DNA of 33,502 nt from Deltaproteobacteria bacterium (GTDB lineage Bacteria; SAR324; NAC60-12). The notes beneath the pieces were generated by a model, which ran no database searches, was not told where the DNA came from, and was given only the letters and a program-made list of their open reading frames with translations. Shown here in pieces: positions 20,761 to 31,289 of this stretch (positions within the stretch are counted from its first letter, which is position 1; each line of letters opens with the position of its first letter). A program made the position numbers and the translations under genes. The stretch lies in NCBI GenBank assembly GCA_002685535.1, contig NYXK01000044.1, forward strand, positions 1-33,502, in the 5' to 3' direction.

Positions 20761-21605
20761 TTAAGCAAAACATGCTTGGCCTCCTTTCTTGGGTCTCTTC
20801 CACAGCTCCTTTGGTTGTGATTTACCCTTTGCCAACTCATAACGATAACAAGCGTTACACACTTGAGCAACTGTACTCAAGGACCATCGCCAGCGGGATG
20901 TGCTCTCTGTGTGACAAGTGGCGCATTTAGTAGGCACAACAGGCCTGGCCTTTCTTTTTGGCCTGCTCCACAGCTTCTCTGGTCGTGATTCACCACCATG
21001 TCCCTTTTTATATCGATGACACGCTTCACACAATTTAGCATTTTCCCTCGAGGACCGTCGCAAGCCGGATGCGCTCTCTGCGTGACAGTTGGTGCAGCTA
21101 TGCGAAACATACTCCAATGGTGTAGAAGAAGAACCAAGGTCGGCGTTCGATCGACTGTAACGCGTGATTGAGTATTTTGGAAGCTCTTGCGTCTACTTGG
21201 TCGAAGGTTGTACCGGCTTGCAGTCCTAACTGTGGTTGCTAACGTTGATTTCCTCTTGTGTCTTGAGGCAGAAAATCGGGTGGCTTCGATGGTGCCGTCC
21301 GGCTGAGGCGTGGTGTGAGATGACGAACTCGGCTCTGATGTATGGTCAGACCGTGTTGATTCTTCCCTTCGAGAAGTACTGCGAGGGGTGGTGGCAGAGG
21401 TGTCCACAAGTGATGCACGATAGGAGCGCTCTTTAACGCGGAAACGCTTAAAACGTGCATGCGCCAAAAACACTGCCCTCTGTGTGAGTGACGAGAAATG
21501 TGTCTTTTGGATTCGATCAAAAGTCCAGTGATGAGCACGACAGCGCGCGAGGAGGTTAAATTCGTCGTCTGTCCAATAGTGGCGGACCGGCCGCGGAGCT
21601 AACAT
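20761..21605 (-). CDS. Myb/SANT-like protein with two tandem GATA-type zinc fingers
   Basis: Two exons, 21605-21214 and 21154-20761, with a 59-nt intron (donor GTACAA, acceptor TTACAG) that switches frame exactly into the zinc-finger region; the product has 261 residues. Residues 8-55 (RHYWTDDEFNLLARCRAHHWTFDRIQ...) look like a Myb/SANT helix-turn-helix with spaced Trp residues. A Ser/Thr/Arg-rich linker follows, with a basic RHKRKS patch at 115-120. Finger 1 is C151-X2-C154-X18-C173-X2-C176 (LCEACHRY); finger 2 is C208-X2-C211-X18-C230-X2-C233 (VCNACYRY). Each is followed by a KLWSRPK or ELWKRPK tail, so finger plus tail is a tandem duplication of 57 residues. Likely a nuclear DNA-binding regulator. 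It is intact although it lies between transposon relics; partner genes and targets are unknown. Confidence 0.72.
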
Positions 21606-24039
21606 AGTCTCTTGAAACTGGTAGCTAAGGTAACAATGGTAAAGGTCGATACTCTTTTAATTTGTCCCTTACGCGGCCATCAGATCAAATTTAAACTTGA
21701 GCGTTCACTCTCGTGGTAATTCTTAATCTTTCCATTATAGGAGGTGTCACTGTAACAAGTTGTGTCGCTGCAACATTGCTGTAACATCTGTGATACTGTT
21801 GTGGTTGTGGTATTCATGATTTTCAACGAATAGAAGTTCTTGACTCCAAATTTCAGTATCATCGCAGAGCTACTAAAACGTGATCAGTTTCTATATCTGA
21901 CAAATTATCACCTAGTGCGGAAGCTTAGCTGTAGGCATTGTTTCAAGGATTGCAGGATGCGTCTCGGGGCTCATAACCTGTTATGAGTAGGTGATAGATG
22001 TACTGCTTGATTGATATTCTAATACAAGAAGGAGTCCTATATATATATATATACATGTGTTTCAAACCCCTGTCATGGCTGATCAAAGCCTTGACAAGTA
22101 AGGCGTCACCATGATATTTCAACAGCAGTCTCTCTCCTGGGGCTGATGATCTCCCTTGTCACGGGATGACGTAATCTCGCTTAGATTATTTAACAGCGCG
22201 AGGAGCTCCAAGCTTCTTTCTGATTCCTCGCGGCTACGTCTTGTATCTAGAATCAATGCATACCTCGACCCGAACCCTCACATCCCTAGAGATGTCTCCC
22301 AGCAAATTATGCGCTCAGGACTTATGTCGCTTATAGAAAATTGCAGTTCCATCAAAGTGAGCTTTGGTGATCGGGCGTGATTTACGCGATACCTCCTCTG
22401 ATGCAATGCCAATAATTGAGTCGGTACACGCCGTATCTTGAGCACGACTTGAAATAGTACATTGGTCCCTTGAAATATGGTAGGATATGAATTTGAAGCC
22501 TAGATAAGTAAGAAGGTTAGATCTTGGGATCACATTGGTTGCGTCGAGAACATTACACGTGACTCTTCACGAATTGTACATGCAAGACTTAGTTCCAAGG
22601 AGAAAATGGCTCTCCGACCTATACATCGGCGCGGTAAATGTGGTGCAGTTGTGGGACAGGGAGTCTATTGTGTGTGGCTTGGACTTCTTCTCCCCACAAA
22701 TTCGCAGACCTAGACAATTTCTAATCAATGGTGATCTTGGCCTCTACACGTCCAAGTCACACCCATCACATCGTGCCAGTACGGGAGGTACGTGATGCTC
22801 GGACTGGGACTAGATAAGGCTCAGTTTTTATGCACAACTGACTTTAAAGAAGACCTTCATGGCAGTAACTGCCCATCATCTACCACACCGATCTTGTGTA
22901 GACGACCTTCAAGAAAATGAAAGGAAAAAGTTATTTTGTCAACTGAAAATGTCGTTATTAAACTTGAGGATCTCAAAATCGCATAGCAAGGAACTAAGTC
23001 GCCATATTATAGATGCAATTTATAACAAAGATCAGTAAGCAAAGGAAAGAAAAGGTTGTATTTGGAATTATGCTTTTCAGCGGGAATCGCTGAGACCCTA
23101 TAAAACGGCCTAATAATGTAGCATATGTCTAAATAAGCATAAATCAAGCGATAAATTAGGGGCATTTTTGGGTTTGAGAGTGGGCTGTTGAAGTGAAGTA
23201 ATATACTAAGAGGCGCAACAATTGTTATTAATATTTCTCATCCGCATAATCGCCCCTTGCAAGCGCTTATTTTTGCTAATCGCTCATTGTGGCGTAATGC
23301 TGTTTGTGGCTCTTTACCAGAATTCCATTTTGTTAAGATAATGCACCTTGCTAACCTAACCAGCCTTACGAATGCTTATTTTGGTAGCCTCAAGGGACTA
23401 TTAGAATAGGGCTATTTTGGGAGAGCCAAAGACTAAACTGGAGGGTAGCTTGAATTAGGTAGTCATATGCCTATAAGATATCATAGCAGTATCTTTACCT
23501 GGTGCGTGTACTAGGATATTCCCATGCTTGCCTTGTCATAGTATAGTACGCCTGTAATGAAGCGCAAAAGCATAATAGGCATCCTTCCAAATTACGTTCT
23601 AGTCTATAAACTAACCGCCAAATACAGTATCGCCCGTGACAAAGATTTGAAGGGGTAAAAAGAGGCTTATCTCCAATTCAGGTGGCCTGTCGAAAAGGGC
23701 TTGTCTTGGACTCCGAAATGGGGCGGACAAGTTCATGAAAAGGCCAGATCTTTATAATAACTACAACCTCAACCCGCCAATTCATACTGTGTTAGTCCTT
23801 GTAACTTTTCCACGTCAAGGCGACATTGAGCTTGGTTCCTATTCTTGACCTTATACAGCTAAGCTTACTAATAATCTTAAAAAAATCCAACCACAAATTA
23901 GGATCAGGTCCTTGGATAGCTTCATTAGAGCGGCCGGCTTCTGACGTATACTGTAGTTGACCTGACATGACCCCAAAAAAGTCCCCTAGCTGTATGAGGA
24001 TAACTAGGCACGGAGCCACGATTATTCTCAAGACAAGGG
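21606..24039. other. Long gene-free stretch at the edge of the repeat compartment
   Basis: I find no gene here. Contents noted: CTGTAACA-like short repeats near 21747-21790; a GGATTGCAGGATGC string at 21947-21960; a TA dinucleotide run at 22040-22053; and from about 22.8 kb a shift to AT-rich, stop-dense sequence with short GCTTATTTT-type direct repeats (about 23100-23390). This looks like decayed mobile DNA, but no family could be assigned. Confidence 0.4.
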
Positions 24040-25210
24040 TCTTATCGATCTTTTGCTTTCCATTTGGAGGGCCCTCAAATGATATGAAGCATATATAAAT
24101 AGTATTGTTGCGCTCTAATTGACTGTTAACGCCATCTCGAAGTACTTTGGTAGTGATTTGCAAAGACAGCTTTTTCGACTGTAATATACTGTTAAAATTC
24201 GCCAGGTACAATTGCTATTCTTCTTCGTTTAATACTTGTGTTCCATTTACCCAATTGATTTCAGAACATTTCATTATCTTCTTAATAGCCTTTTGATGCA
24301 AATCAGCATTATCAGATAAATCGCCGGTTCATTTAGCAAGCACTCTCATCTGTACTTCCTTTATATAAGGGTAATACACTTGATTTCACCTCCTTACCGT
24401 TTGAAATGAGTCTTTTGTTTTGTTAAAGAAACGCTTGTTAAACCCTCTCATCTTGAAAACAAGAATATGCAGCAAACCATCTTTCAGCATACGAGTTTCG
24501 ATGTCTTCTAACTCAGTAGGATCACCTTCCACATGAAGGTCACGAAGGTACTTCCAAAAGCGATGGTGTTTCCGGTAATTCTTCATACTCCTGCCTCTTG
24601 AGACAACGTCGACGAGTTCCCTTACGGCCTCTGCCTCTGCCTGACTAGCGTCTGCGGATGATTCAGGGTTGTCTATAACCCATGCTCGAGTATTGGCCTC
24701 TGCTAACTTCACGATGTAGTCATATCGAAAAGTCTCCTTCTACAAGTTGATCGCTTGAAGACTTTCAAGACCTGCTTGCTCTTTCTTTATTTCCAATTTA
24801 ATCTTGTTTCGCCTTACAAGATCAAAGTAGGCAGTTAGGTTTGAAGAAGGCTTTATGATCTCGCTCATACCTTTAAGCACCTTTGAGGTCAAGCAATCTC
24901 CGTCTTAAAAGTTAATGGTCTTCTCATGATATTTCACAAACGCTTGAAGTATGCTCAACATGATCAGTATAGCATTCTAATCTCGGTATAGGTTCTTTAT
25001 CTCATCCGAAACCGTCGTAAATTCCTCCTGCGAAGATGCGATTGAGGGTGGTTTTATCGAAGAAGCGTGCGAAGAATTGCGATGAGTTGTTACTGCTTGT
25101 GCTAGCTGATTTAGTATATCATCTAACCGTCGCTGCCATTATATGCCTCGCCTCATAGCTGTTTCAAGGCCGCTTCGCGATACCTTGCCGAATTTCTCTT
25201 TTCCATCAGG
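24040..25210 (-). pseudogene. RIP-like pseudogene of an unrecognised two-exon gene
   Basis: A single minus-strand frame runs from 25207 to the GTAAGG donor at 24397 and contains four stops, for example TAG at 24742-24740. All four can be read as former CAG/CAA codons. A 48-nt intron (24350-24397, acceptor TACAG) joins KTKDSFQT to MRVLAKRTGD, and the second exon runs to about 24040 with two more stops. The protein can be read as charged and helical: EFTTVSDEIKNLYRD, KNYRKHHRFWKYLRDLHVEG, DIETRMLKDGLLHILVFKMR, YLANFNSILQSKKLSL. I do not recognise the family. The splice site and the even spacing of CpA-to-TpA-type stops show it was once a real gene. An upstream exon may extend past 25210. Confidence 0.55.
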
Positions 25211-26154
25211 GCCAACTATATCTCGTAAGAGTTTCTATATTAGAACCCAAGCCTACGGCTTCAGCATAATGTTTTCCTCCTATTAACCAAAGTGCATGCT
25301 TGTTTTTCTTGATATACTTAATTTGCTAGCTTATTGTTGGCAACGCTTATGCCCCAGCCTTCACTAAAGTTTTAACCTTCTTGCTATGTATGTTGTGAGC
25401 TTGCGTTTTGTGATAGGTATGTAGGGTATTTTTGCAGGTTCGTCCTCGAGCTTGCCTTTGCATAGTTTTCTTGAGCCAACTGTTGTTGTGCCATCTAATT
25501 ATTTCCTTTGATCATGTGCCTTTTATTGCCATAACCTTCTTTAGGCTTGCCCACCCCTGCAGTGCTTCAAAGTTTGGCTTCCTCTTTCTTTAACAGTTGC
25601 CTTGCTTTTCTCTTATATCAAGCCCTTTCAATTACGTTTGCTTTTTATTAAATGTTGCTATCGAAACGAGGGCATATATTTTTTAAGCCCCGGCCGGTTA
25701 GTGAAAACGCTGCAACTTCACTTCAGAAGTATCCTATCCATCTAATGCAAGCATTGTTCCTTAAGTTACCATTAGCATAAATCTAAGTAGCGCACCTGCT
25801 TGCGAGGCAGGAATTGAATAATCAGATGATTTTGATACCCATTTGTTGGTAGTCCTTTGTTTTGCATAAGATAGCGCGATGGCATCGCAAGCCAAGCCTC
25901 GACGCTACACCACCACCTCACCAGCTCCAGCCGAATGCGCTTGTTCCCCGTTGGCTTTACATCATACCTAGGTAAATACAGGTTTATAGCCAGCACCACG
26001 GACAGGTGGGAGTTTGACTTTGCTAGCCTTACCTTGCCATCACTGTCTTGGGGCATTATTGCGCTTATATCACGTGATCCAGCGTGAAGACGCAGGCTGC
26101 GCCACCACCCCAAGAATAAGTCGGCTGGTTTTAGCGCCAGCAACCATAAGCTAA
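25211..26154. other. Decayed sequence, no assignable gene
   Basis: AT-rich and stop-dense. A basic, Lys/Gln-rich minus-strand reading around 25450-25650 could be part of the neighbouring pseudogene or of another relic, but I cannot assign it. The stretch 25772-26143 is open on the minus strand but has no ATG start or motif. Confidence 0.35.
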
Positions 26155-27100
26155 ATGGCTTCTTCTATCGTAGCGGTATCTTCATCTTCTCCCGCATCTG
26201 TAACTAATATCTCTCTTGACATGTCTCAAACCGAGCCCATATTGATTACTAAGGATTTATACAAAACTTATCGTAACAAATAAGACAATAATATTCGCAA
26301 GGCATTTAAATAGCAAGCGTCCCTTATTAAAGACGGAAATAAGCAACTCACGGCTACGTTCAATAGCAAGCTCTTAAACGTCAACGGTACACTAAGTGGT
26401 AGAATTGAAGAGTTAAGCCATGAAGTACAACAGCTGAAGAGCGAGGTCAGCCAGGTGAAGAGCTGACTTCACCAAATAAAGGGTGATATGAGAAAGATGA
26501 AAGCCAGATTTAATTAGATGGAAGGGCGTTCATTTAACAAGTCGAGAATCCTATCACGTCATACTCTTTTTAGGGACCTTTAAGCCTGATGTCGGCTTTA
26601 CGCTCCCTAATTACTTTCCGCCTACGATTAATAACTTTTAGAAGTTGCAATTTCCATTCCAAAGTATATTACCAATAGGCACTTATAAAGTATATATTAA
26701 CCTTTTGAACTGAAAAGAAATTAATTTACTTTCTTCGATTTTACCAGATTCAAGGCTATGAGCAATGGGGCCAAATAGTTAACGGATTCGATCAAAATCT
26801 AGCAGGCAATACACAAGATCTTTCAACTAGCGGGTCCAATTCTTACTCGCAATCCGATGATTTTGACGATTCATCATCAGACGATTTATTGCTCAAGGAG
26901 GCAGCTCGGAAATATCCTCGCGTTACGATTGAAGAGCTTGGACTTATCTTAGGCATAATATTCGAAAATATCCGTAATTTTTTCGACAGGGCAGCCTTTC
27001 TGAAGAAGCAATTTTAGCAGCTTACAGTCAAGAGACACGCTACTGAAGTTGATACGCCAAAGTTAGCACTTGCAAAACGACCAAGGAATACGCCGCCACA
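26155..27100 (+). pseudogene. RIP-degraded fungal coiled-coil family gene (function unknown)
   Basis: From the ATG at 26155 one frame reads MASSIVAVSSSS... and then a long coiled coil: RIEELSHEVQQLKSEVSQVK and MRKMKARFN-MEGRSFN. It is interrupted by TAA (26281), TAG (26311), TGA (26464) and TAG (26515), each explicable as CAA/CAG/CGA to stop by C-to-T change. After a frame break, TLPNYFPPTINNF (about 26595-26640) matches the family's conserved PxYFPxTVxxFW segment. An intron from GTATAT (about 26687) to TTTTACCAG joins to IQGYEQWGQ, an acidic DDFDDSSSDD stretch and the helical C-terminus TIEELGLILGIIFENIRNFF. I know this arrangement from uncharacterised Pezizomycotina proteins; no function is established. 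Confidence 0.6.
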
Positions 27101-27270
27101 AGTGCCAGTAATAAACATGCCTCTGCACTCAAGTCCTAACTCGAGTTTAAAGTCATTGTCAAAGAAGTTGCATTGGAAAAAGTCCGAAGACATGCGGAAT
27201 CTTACGGAGGTAGTGGTCAAGTTCAGAACTGCGCAGTCTGAAGCATCGCCGCAGGATTTAGCAACGGGCA

Positions 27271-28001
27271 TTGTCCCTTCGCAAGAGCATCAGGACCTTG
27301 GCCGTAGTAGGGAGGAATAAGTCAAGGCACTCGATGAATCAGTATCACCTAGCAGGTGAGGTGGCTATCGAGCGGAAGCGGAAAGAACCCCTCAAGGACA
27401 TCAAGGAACAGTACAAGTTAAAGCAATCGGTGAAAGATAGCGAACGGCAGCTGTTAGATATGGTAATCGATAAGAACACACGAGATGCCTTGGTTTGGGT
27501 AGATATGTCGCCAAAACAACTTGGCTTAATAAACGCGATCCTCACCTTGCTTGGGAAGTTACCCGAACAGGAATTGCAACGCAAAATCACGGTTATCAAC
27601 GCGGTTACGTTGTATTCCGGCGTAAAAGAGAGGGTACCGTCTTGCTATATTTAGCGTAATCCTTCTGGCACAATTGTCAAGCCCTCATGCAAGCTGCTAA
27701 GCTAGATGATGCACTTTGCAAAGCAATATCTTTTATCAGAATTGATAAGAGGCCTAAAGTATGTTTTATTTGTATTAGAAGTCCGCACCTGATAATAAGC
27801 GAAAGAATCGCCGAGTACGCGAACTTAGGTTTCCTGAGTCGACACTTTCTGAGGAAGCATGTAAGCAAATTAAAAGACGGGCAATTTGTTGATTATATGG
27901 ACTGTGGTGTGAGGCTCAAAACCAGGAAAGAATTACTGATCCACGCAGAGAGGTTTCACGGAATAGTTTCACAAGTTCCGATTGAGTGCCCGAGAATTTA
28001 A
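27271..28001 (+). pseudogene. C-terminal relic of a DUF3435-type protein (tyrosine-recombinase-related superfamily)
   Basis: Two adjoining frames. 27271-27654 reads SVKDSERQLLDMVIDKN, then MSPKQLGLINAILTL and ELQRKITVINAVTLYSGVKE. After a frame break, 27687-28001 reads DDALCKAISFI, KRPKVCFICIRSP, LSRHFLRKHVSKLKDGQ and LLIHAERFHGIVS. This order (VKDxxRQL, INAV.AYCGV, CFxC, RHFxRKH, HAxxxHG) matches the C-terminal zinc-finger part of fungal DUF3435/FluG-domain proteins. In the second finger a Tyr (FVDYMDC) stands where Cys is expected, a one-base G-to-A change. The N-terminal recombinase-like region is absent, or too decayed to read, in the upstream sequence. It is therefore a dead fragment. 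The superfamily includes Starship captains, but many members are not. Confidence 0.65.
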
Positions 28002-28658
28002 TAAGATGCCTTATGCCTAGCTCACGCAACGAAGAAAAACCATAGCCGTACCAAGTCACTAAAGGTTTGACCACGTTTTGTGTAGAATATAAAATCAATA
28101 AATCATGTTACATACCTGTGGACGACGCGGAACCCATTCCTTTGCAAGTAAATGAGTAAAGCGTTCGGATGCGAGTCTTTAAGGCTTTCACTACTATGTA
28201 GACCACCCGTAACCAACTTGAAGCGGCAAAGGAAATTCCTAATGCAGCCCAACTACCTTACTTCAATCCACTACTGTGCCAAGTCGAAAAAGCCCACCTC
28301 ATAACCATTTGTAAGCTTTCTCCCTCGCTACTGTAGCATTCTTCTTAAATTGACTCCTGATGTGTTGTTATTGTGGATGATTAATAATTGTTAATCGGGC
28401 CGTTTCGTGTTGATACCTTTGCATATATAGCAAGGAAAGTCCCAACCATGTAGGACAACTTCCTCTCAAATATCGATTTCGACATCTGACGGCAAATCAA
28501 ACATCAATCCATCAACTCGTCAGTCCAACAACAACACTAATACCAAGACTAAAGTTCATTGAGCGTTTAGCGATTGAATTTGACATAGCTCTTGCTATGT
28601 ATGTTTACCTAAGCTTCGTCACCGTTATGTGCTTGTGTAGCAACAAGGCAAGCTATTA
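28002..28658. other. Gene-free stretch with a possible ancestral leader
   Basis: No gene seen. Around 28485-28555 a CA-rich stretch (CATCAATCCATCAACTCGTC, CCAACAACAACACTAATACC) resembles a fungal 5' leader and may be the former promoter/leader of the NmrA-like pseudogene downstream. Confidence 0.35.
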
Positions 28659-29656
28659 TGGAATTTAGAAGTAGCGGAAATACTCGAATTGAATTGCTAT
28701 TTGGGAGGAATATCACTGACTTTCGATTAAGACTCATTATTGGCGCAACAGGCAACACCGAACGCAGCGTTGTGTCAACTCTTTCAGAATTGATCCAAGC
28801 TCCCAACAACCCGATTGCCTTTTACTAGATCATTACTCAAACAAAGTCTGCCTCCAGCGATGTTGCAAAGCAATTAGCCTCTCTTTTAACGGTTACGATC
28901 CTGGAGCAGAACTGTTTAAACATCACTAGTAAGTGGCTCCGCAAGAACGAGGTCACCAAAGTCTTTATCGCAGCCCATACGGCACCGTTGGCCTTTGCTA
29001 AGGAATCTCACTTTCACGTCGTTGCGCTGAATGCAGGCGTTAAGCATGTCGTACGCATATCCATTACAACAGCGAATGTGCATCCAAACTTCCCGGCCTA
29101 CTATCCTCGTACTCACTGGGCCATCGAGAGCATGTTGGCTACCAAGGAATTTAAGGAGATGGCGTGGACCAGCTTGCAACCCAATATATTTTTCAGCTTT
29201 GTCTTCCAAAGCGCCGTAGCTCTCGTAAAAGAGTATCGCAAGATCGGAAAACAGCAGCCACTAAGCACAATAATGTCCAAGGATGCTGCTGTTGGTGTGA
29301 TCGATCCCAATGATATCAGGGCATTCGCAGCTACTCTCTTAGCTAGCGATCTAGAGTTGTATAACGGAAAGCGTTATGTCTTGAACGGGCTAAAGAACAT
29401 TAATAGTCAAATACTTATTGATCTGGTCAAGAAGGCAATCGGAGCCACAGTTGAGATTATGAAGTATAATGATTTATCGTTCCTTAAGCAAGTTGCCTAG
29501 GGGCCTTTAGTAGTGCTCACTTTATCAATTAAGCATGCGATGAAGATATCGTATGAAGGGAAATATGAAGTAGATATTACAAGCAAAAAAGTGTTCAACA
29601 TCCGGGCACCCAAAATCACAATAGCTTATGCCTTTAAGAAAGCTTTAAAGGGTTAG
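28659..29656 (+). pseudogene. NmrA-like NAD(P)-binding (atypical SDR) pseudogene
   Basis: One frame runs through the whole interval with two internal stops: TAG at 28826-28828 and TAG at 29498-29500. The N-terminus LIIGATGNTERSVVSTL is the Rossmann nucleotide-binding motif. Further family segments are AGVKHVVRIS, PAYYPRTHWAIESML, WTSLQPNIF, LVKEYRKIGKQQPL and AVGVIDPNDIRAFAATLL. After the second stop the frame continues as LTLSIKHAMKISYEGKYEVDITSKKV up to TAG at 29654-29656, the expected family end. Members bind NAD(P)(H) and act as redox sensors or isoflavone-reductase-like enzymes. Both stops fit CAG-to-TAG changes. The true start is uncertain (ATG at 28658-28660, or an exon beginning at ACTCATTATTGG). 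Confidence 0.7.
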
Positions 29657-30172
29657 AGGGGTATAGCTACACAAAGTTTCAAGCACCGGACACATTTGGA
29701 AATAGAGATGCTAGTGCTGACTTGTACATATGCATGCATGTGTAGATTTTTCCGTACCACAATTAGCATTGTCTCATTCAACATCCTAAATCTTTGGAGA
29801 ATTCTTAGATGTTCGAAAGTGATTATTGTGATACCCTGAATAGTGAGAATGCGCTAGCCATCATAATTGCCGCTGTCGCTAATTACTCCCACAGCCATTT
29901 CTACAACCTTTCGGACCTCAACTCTGCGCGCAACAATTTTCTTAAGTTAATTGGCCCAAAGCTTGTTTAGTCTTTAAAGACTTCTTCATCGCCAACAGCA
30001 TGGATAGTACTTTCGGGTTAGCCATGCCGCATCGCTACTTCGATATTTTCTCTAGGCAGATGATAGTCAGTTACAATAGTGAATGCCTTTAAGCAGGAAA
30101 TAGCTTGAAGATAAGATAAAGTAGATGCAACTGATGCATATAATCAATTGCATTTTGTAAGTAAAGTGAGGT
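29657..30172. other. AT-rich spacer between the NmrA relic and the gypsy LTR
   Basis: No gene or recognisable element. It includes a TATGCATGCATGTG stretch near 29730. It ends at GAGGT (30168-30172), which would be one copy of a 5-bp target duplication if the LTR boundary at 30173 is right. Confidence 0.35.
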
Positions 30173-30414
30173 TGTAATACCATCGGAAGATCGGGATGCA
30201 AAAAAGCTTTTCCTTAAGAGGTGAGACGGCTTAACGGAATTCATTAAAGTAGCTACAATACAAGTAGAAAAGACAAGGAGAGGAAGAGGATTGTAAGGAG
30301 CTTTAAGCTTAAGTAGGAGGAAGGCAGCCGCTAGTTGGTTATAAATCTTTATTATAATATTATGTGATGCGCGCGGGTTGCATGTGGTAAGATAAGCGTA
30401 TGCGTGTTATTACA
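30173..30414 (-). repeat. Candidate 3' LTR of the gypsy element (242 bp)
   Basis: On the minus strand the segment starts TGTAATAAC and ends GGTATTACA, so it has TG...CA ends and a short terminal inverted repeat TGTAATA/TATTACA. Directly inside it, minus-strand AAAAAAGAAAGTAA (30428-30415) is a polypurine tract in the position expected next to a 3' LTR. The second LTR lies outside the window, so the ends could not be confirmed by comparison. Confidence 0.6.
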
Positions 30415-31289
30415 TTACTTTCTTTTTTGGAAAAGGCTTGTCCTCAAGCTAAGTAAAAAATCGTCTTTATTTTTTAGCTGTTATTATAATATTATTTTTT
30501 AAGTTCTCGTAGGCATTATTTTCCTTTAATACTTAAGTAGCAATTTATTAGTCCAAAAGTTTTAGTGATTTAAGTAAAGATGAATAGGCGAGATGAAAAT
30601 CATGGAATTTGTAAGGGCAAATGCGAAAATTTATAGCAAGATAAAATTCCGAGTTAAAATTAAGTTTTTTTTAATAAACTTGGTAATGTAAGGTATTATC
30701 TTGTTTTAGTTAAGCGTTTAAAATATCTTATACTTTTAATTTTTATTTTGCGTTTATAATAAGCTTGTCTTATAGTAATTAGATTTATTTAAGTAAAAGA
30801 TTATTTGCATATTAGCAAAGCTTGTTTGCTAAAAATATGAGATGGATTTTAATAGTGTTTGGTAGTTTTAGTTGATAGGAGTATCTTTCTTTAGTTAGAA
30901 CTTGATATAATTTAACTTATTGGTTATCAAATTTCTTTTTTAAGCGACGTGTTTTCTAGTTTTTAGTTGTTATTTAAATTATGTTATTTACGTTTTAGTT
31001 GACTTCTTATTAGGATTTATTAATATTATGTTGCTTCTTAGCTTATTAATTTTAAAGGAATTACTTTGCCTTTGCTTAAATTGCCTTGTAGCGTTTAGTA
31101 AAAACGTGCGTATTAGCTTGGTTTAGCTTTTTAGTTATTATTAATTCTTTAAAAAATAATAAGATGTTTTAATCTTAATTAATTTGTGATTCATACTTAT
31201 ATTTGAATTGATATGGCAATATCTTTAATGATTTATGTAGCAAGGTGAGTTGGGCATAATCTATTATCGGGAGGAATTTGGATTAGTTA

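Noticed and set aside
20498..20773. Minus-strand ATG frame of about 90 codons after the GATA-finger gene
   Set aside because: It overlaps the end of a better-supported gene, has no recognisable motif and no promoter space; too weak to call.
21239..21538. Alternative minus-strand frame overlapping exon 1 of the Myb/GATA gene
   Set aside because: Arg/Pro/His-rich shadow of the real exon, with no motif; the overlapping frame splices perfectly into the zinc fingers.
22040..22053. TA dinucleotide run as a promoter TATA box
   Set aside because: No gene starts downstream; it is a simple repeat in gene-free DNA.
21980..22282. Possible solo LTR beginning TGTTATGAG with a TATATATA box and CA end
   Set aside because: Only TG...CA ends and a TA-rich box support it; no matching partner, primer-binding site or target duplication is visible in the window.
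25772..26143. Open minus-strand frame of 123 codons
   Set aside because: It starts at a TTG, not an ATG, has no motif, and lies in the upstream region of the coiled-coil relic on the opposite strand.
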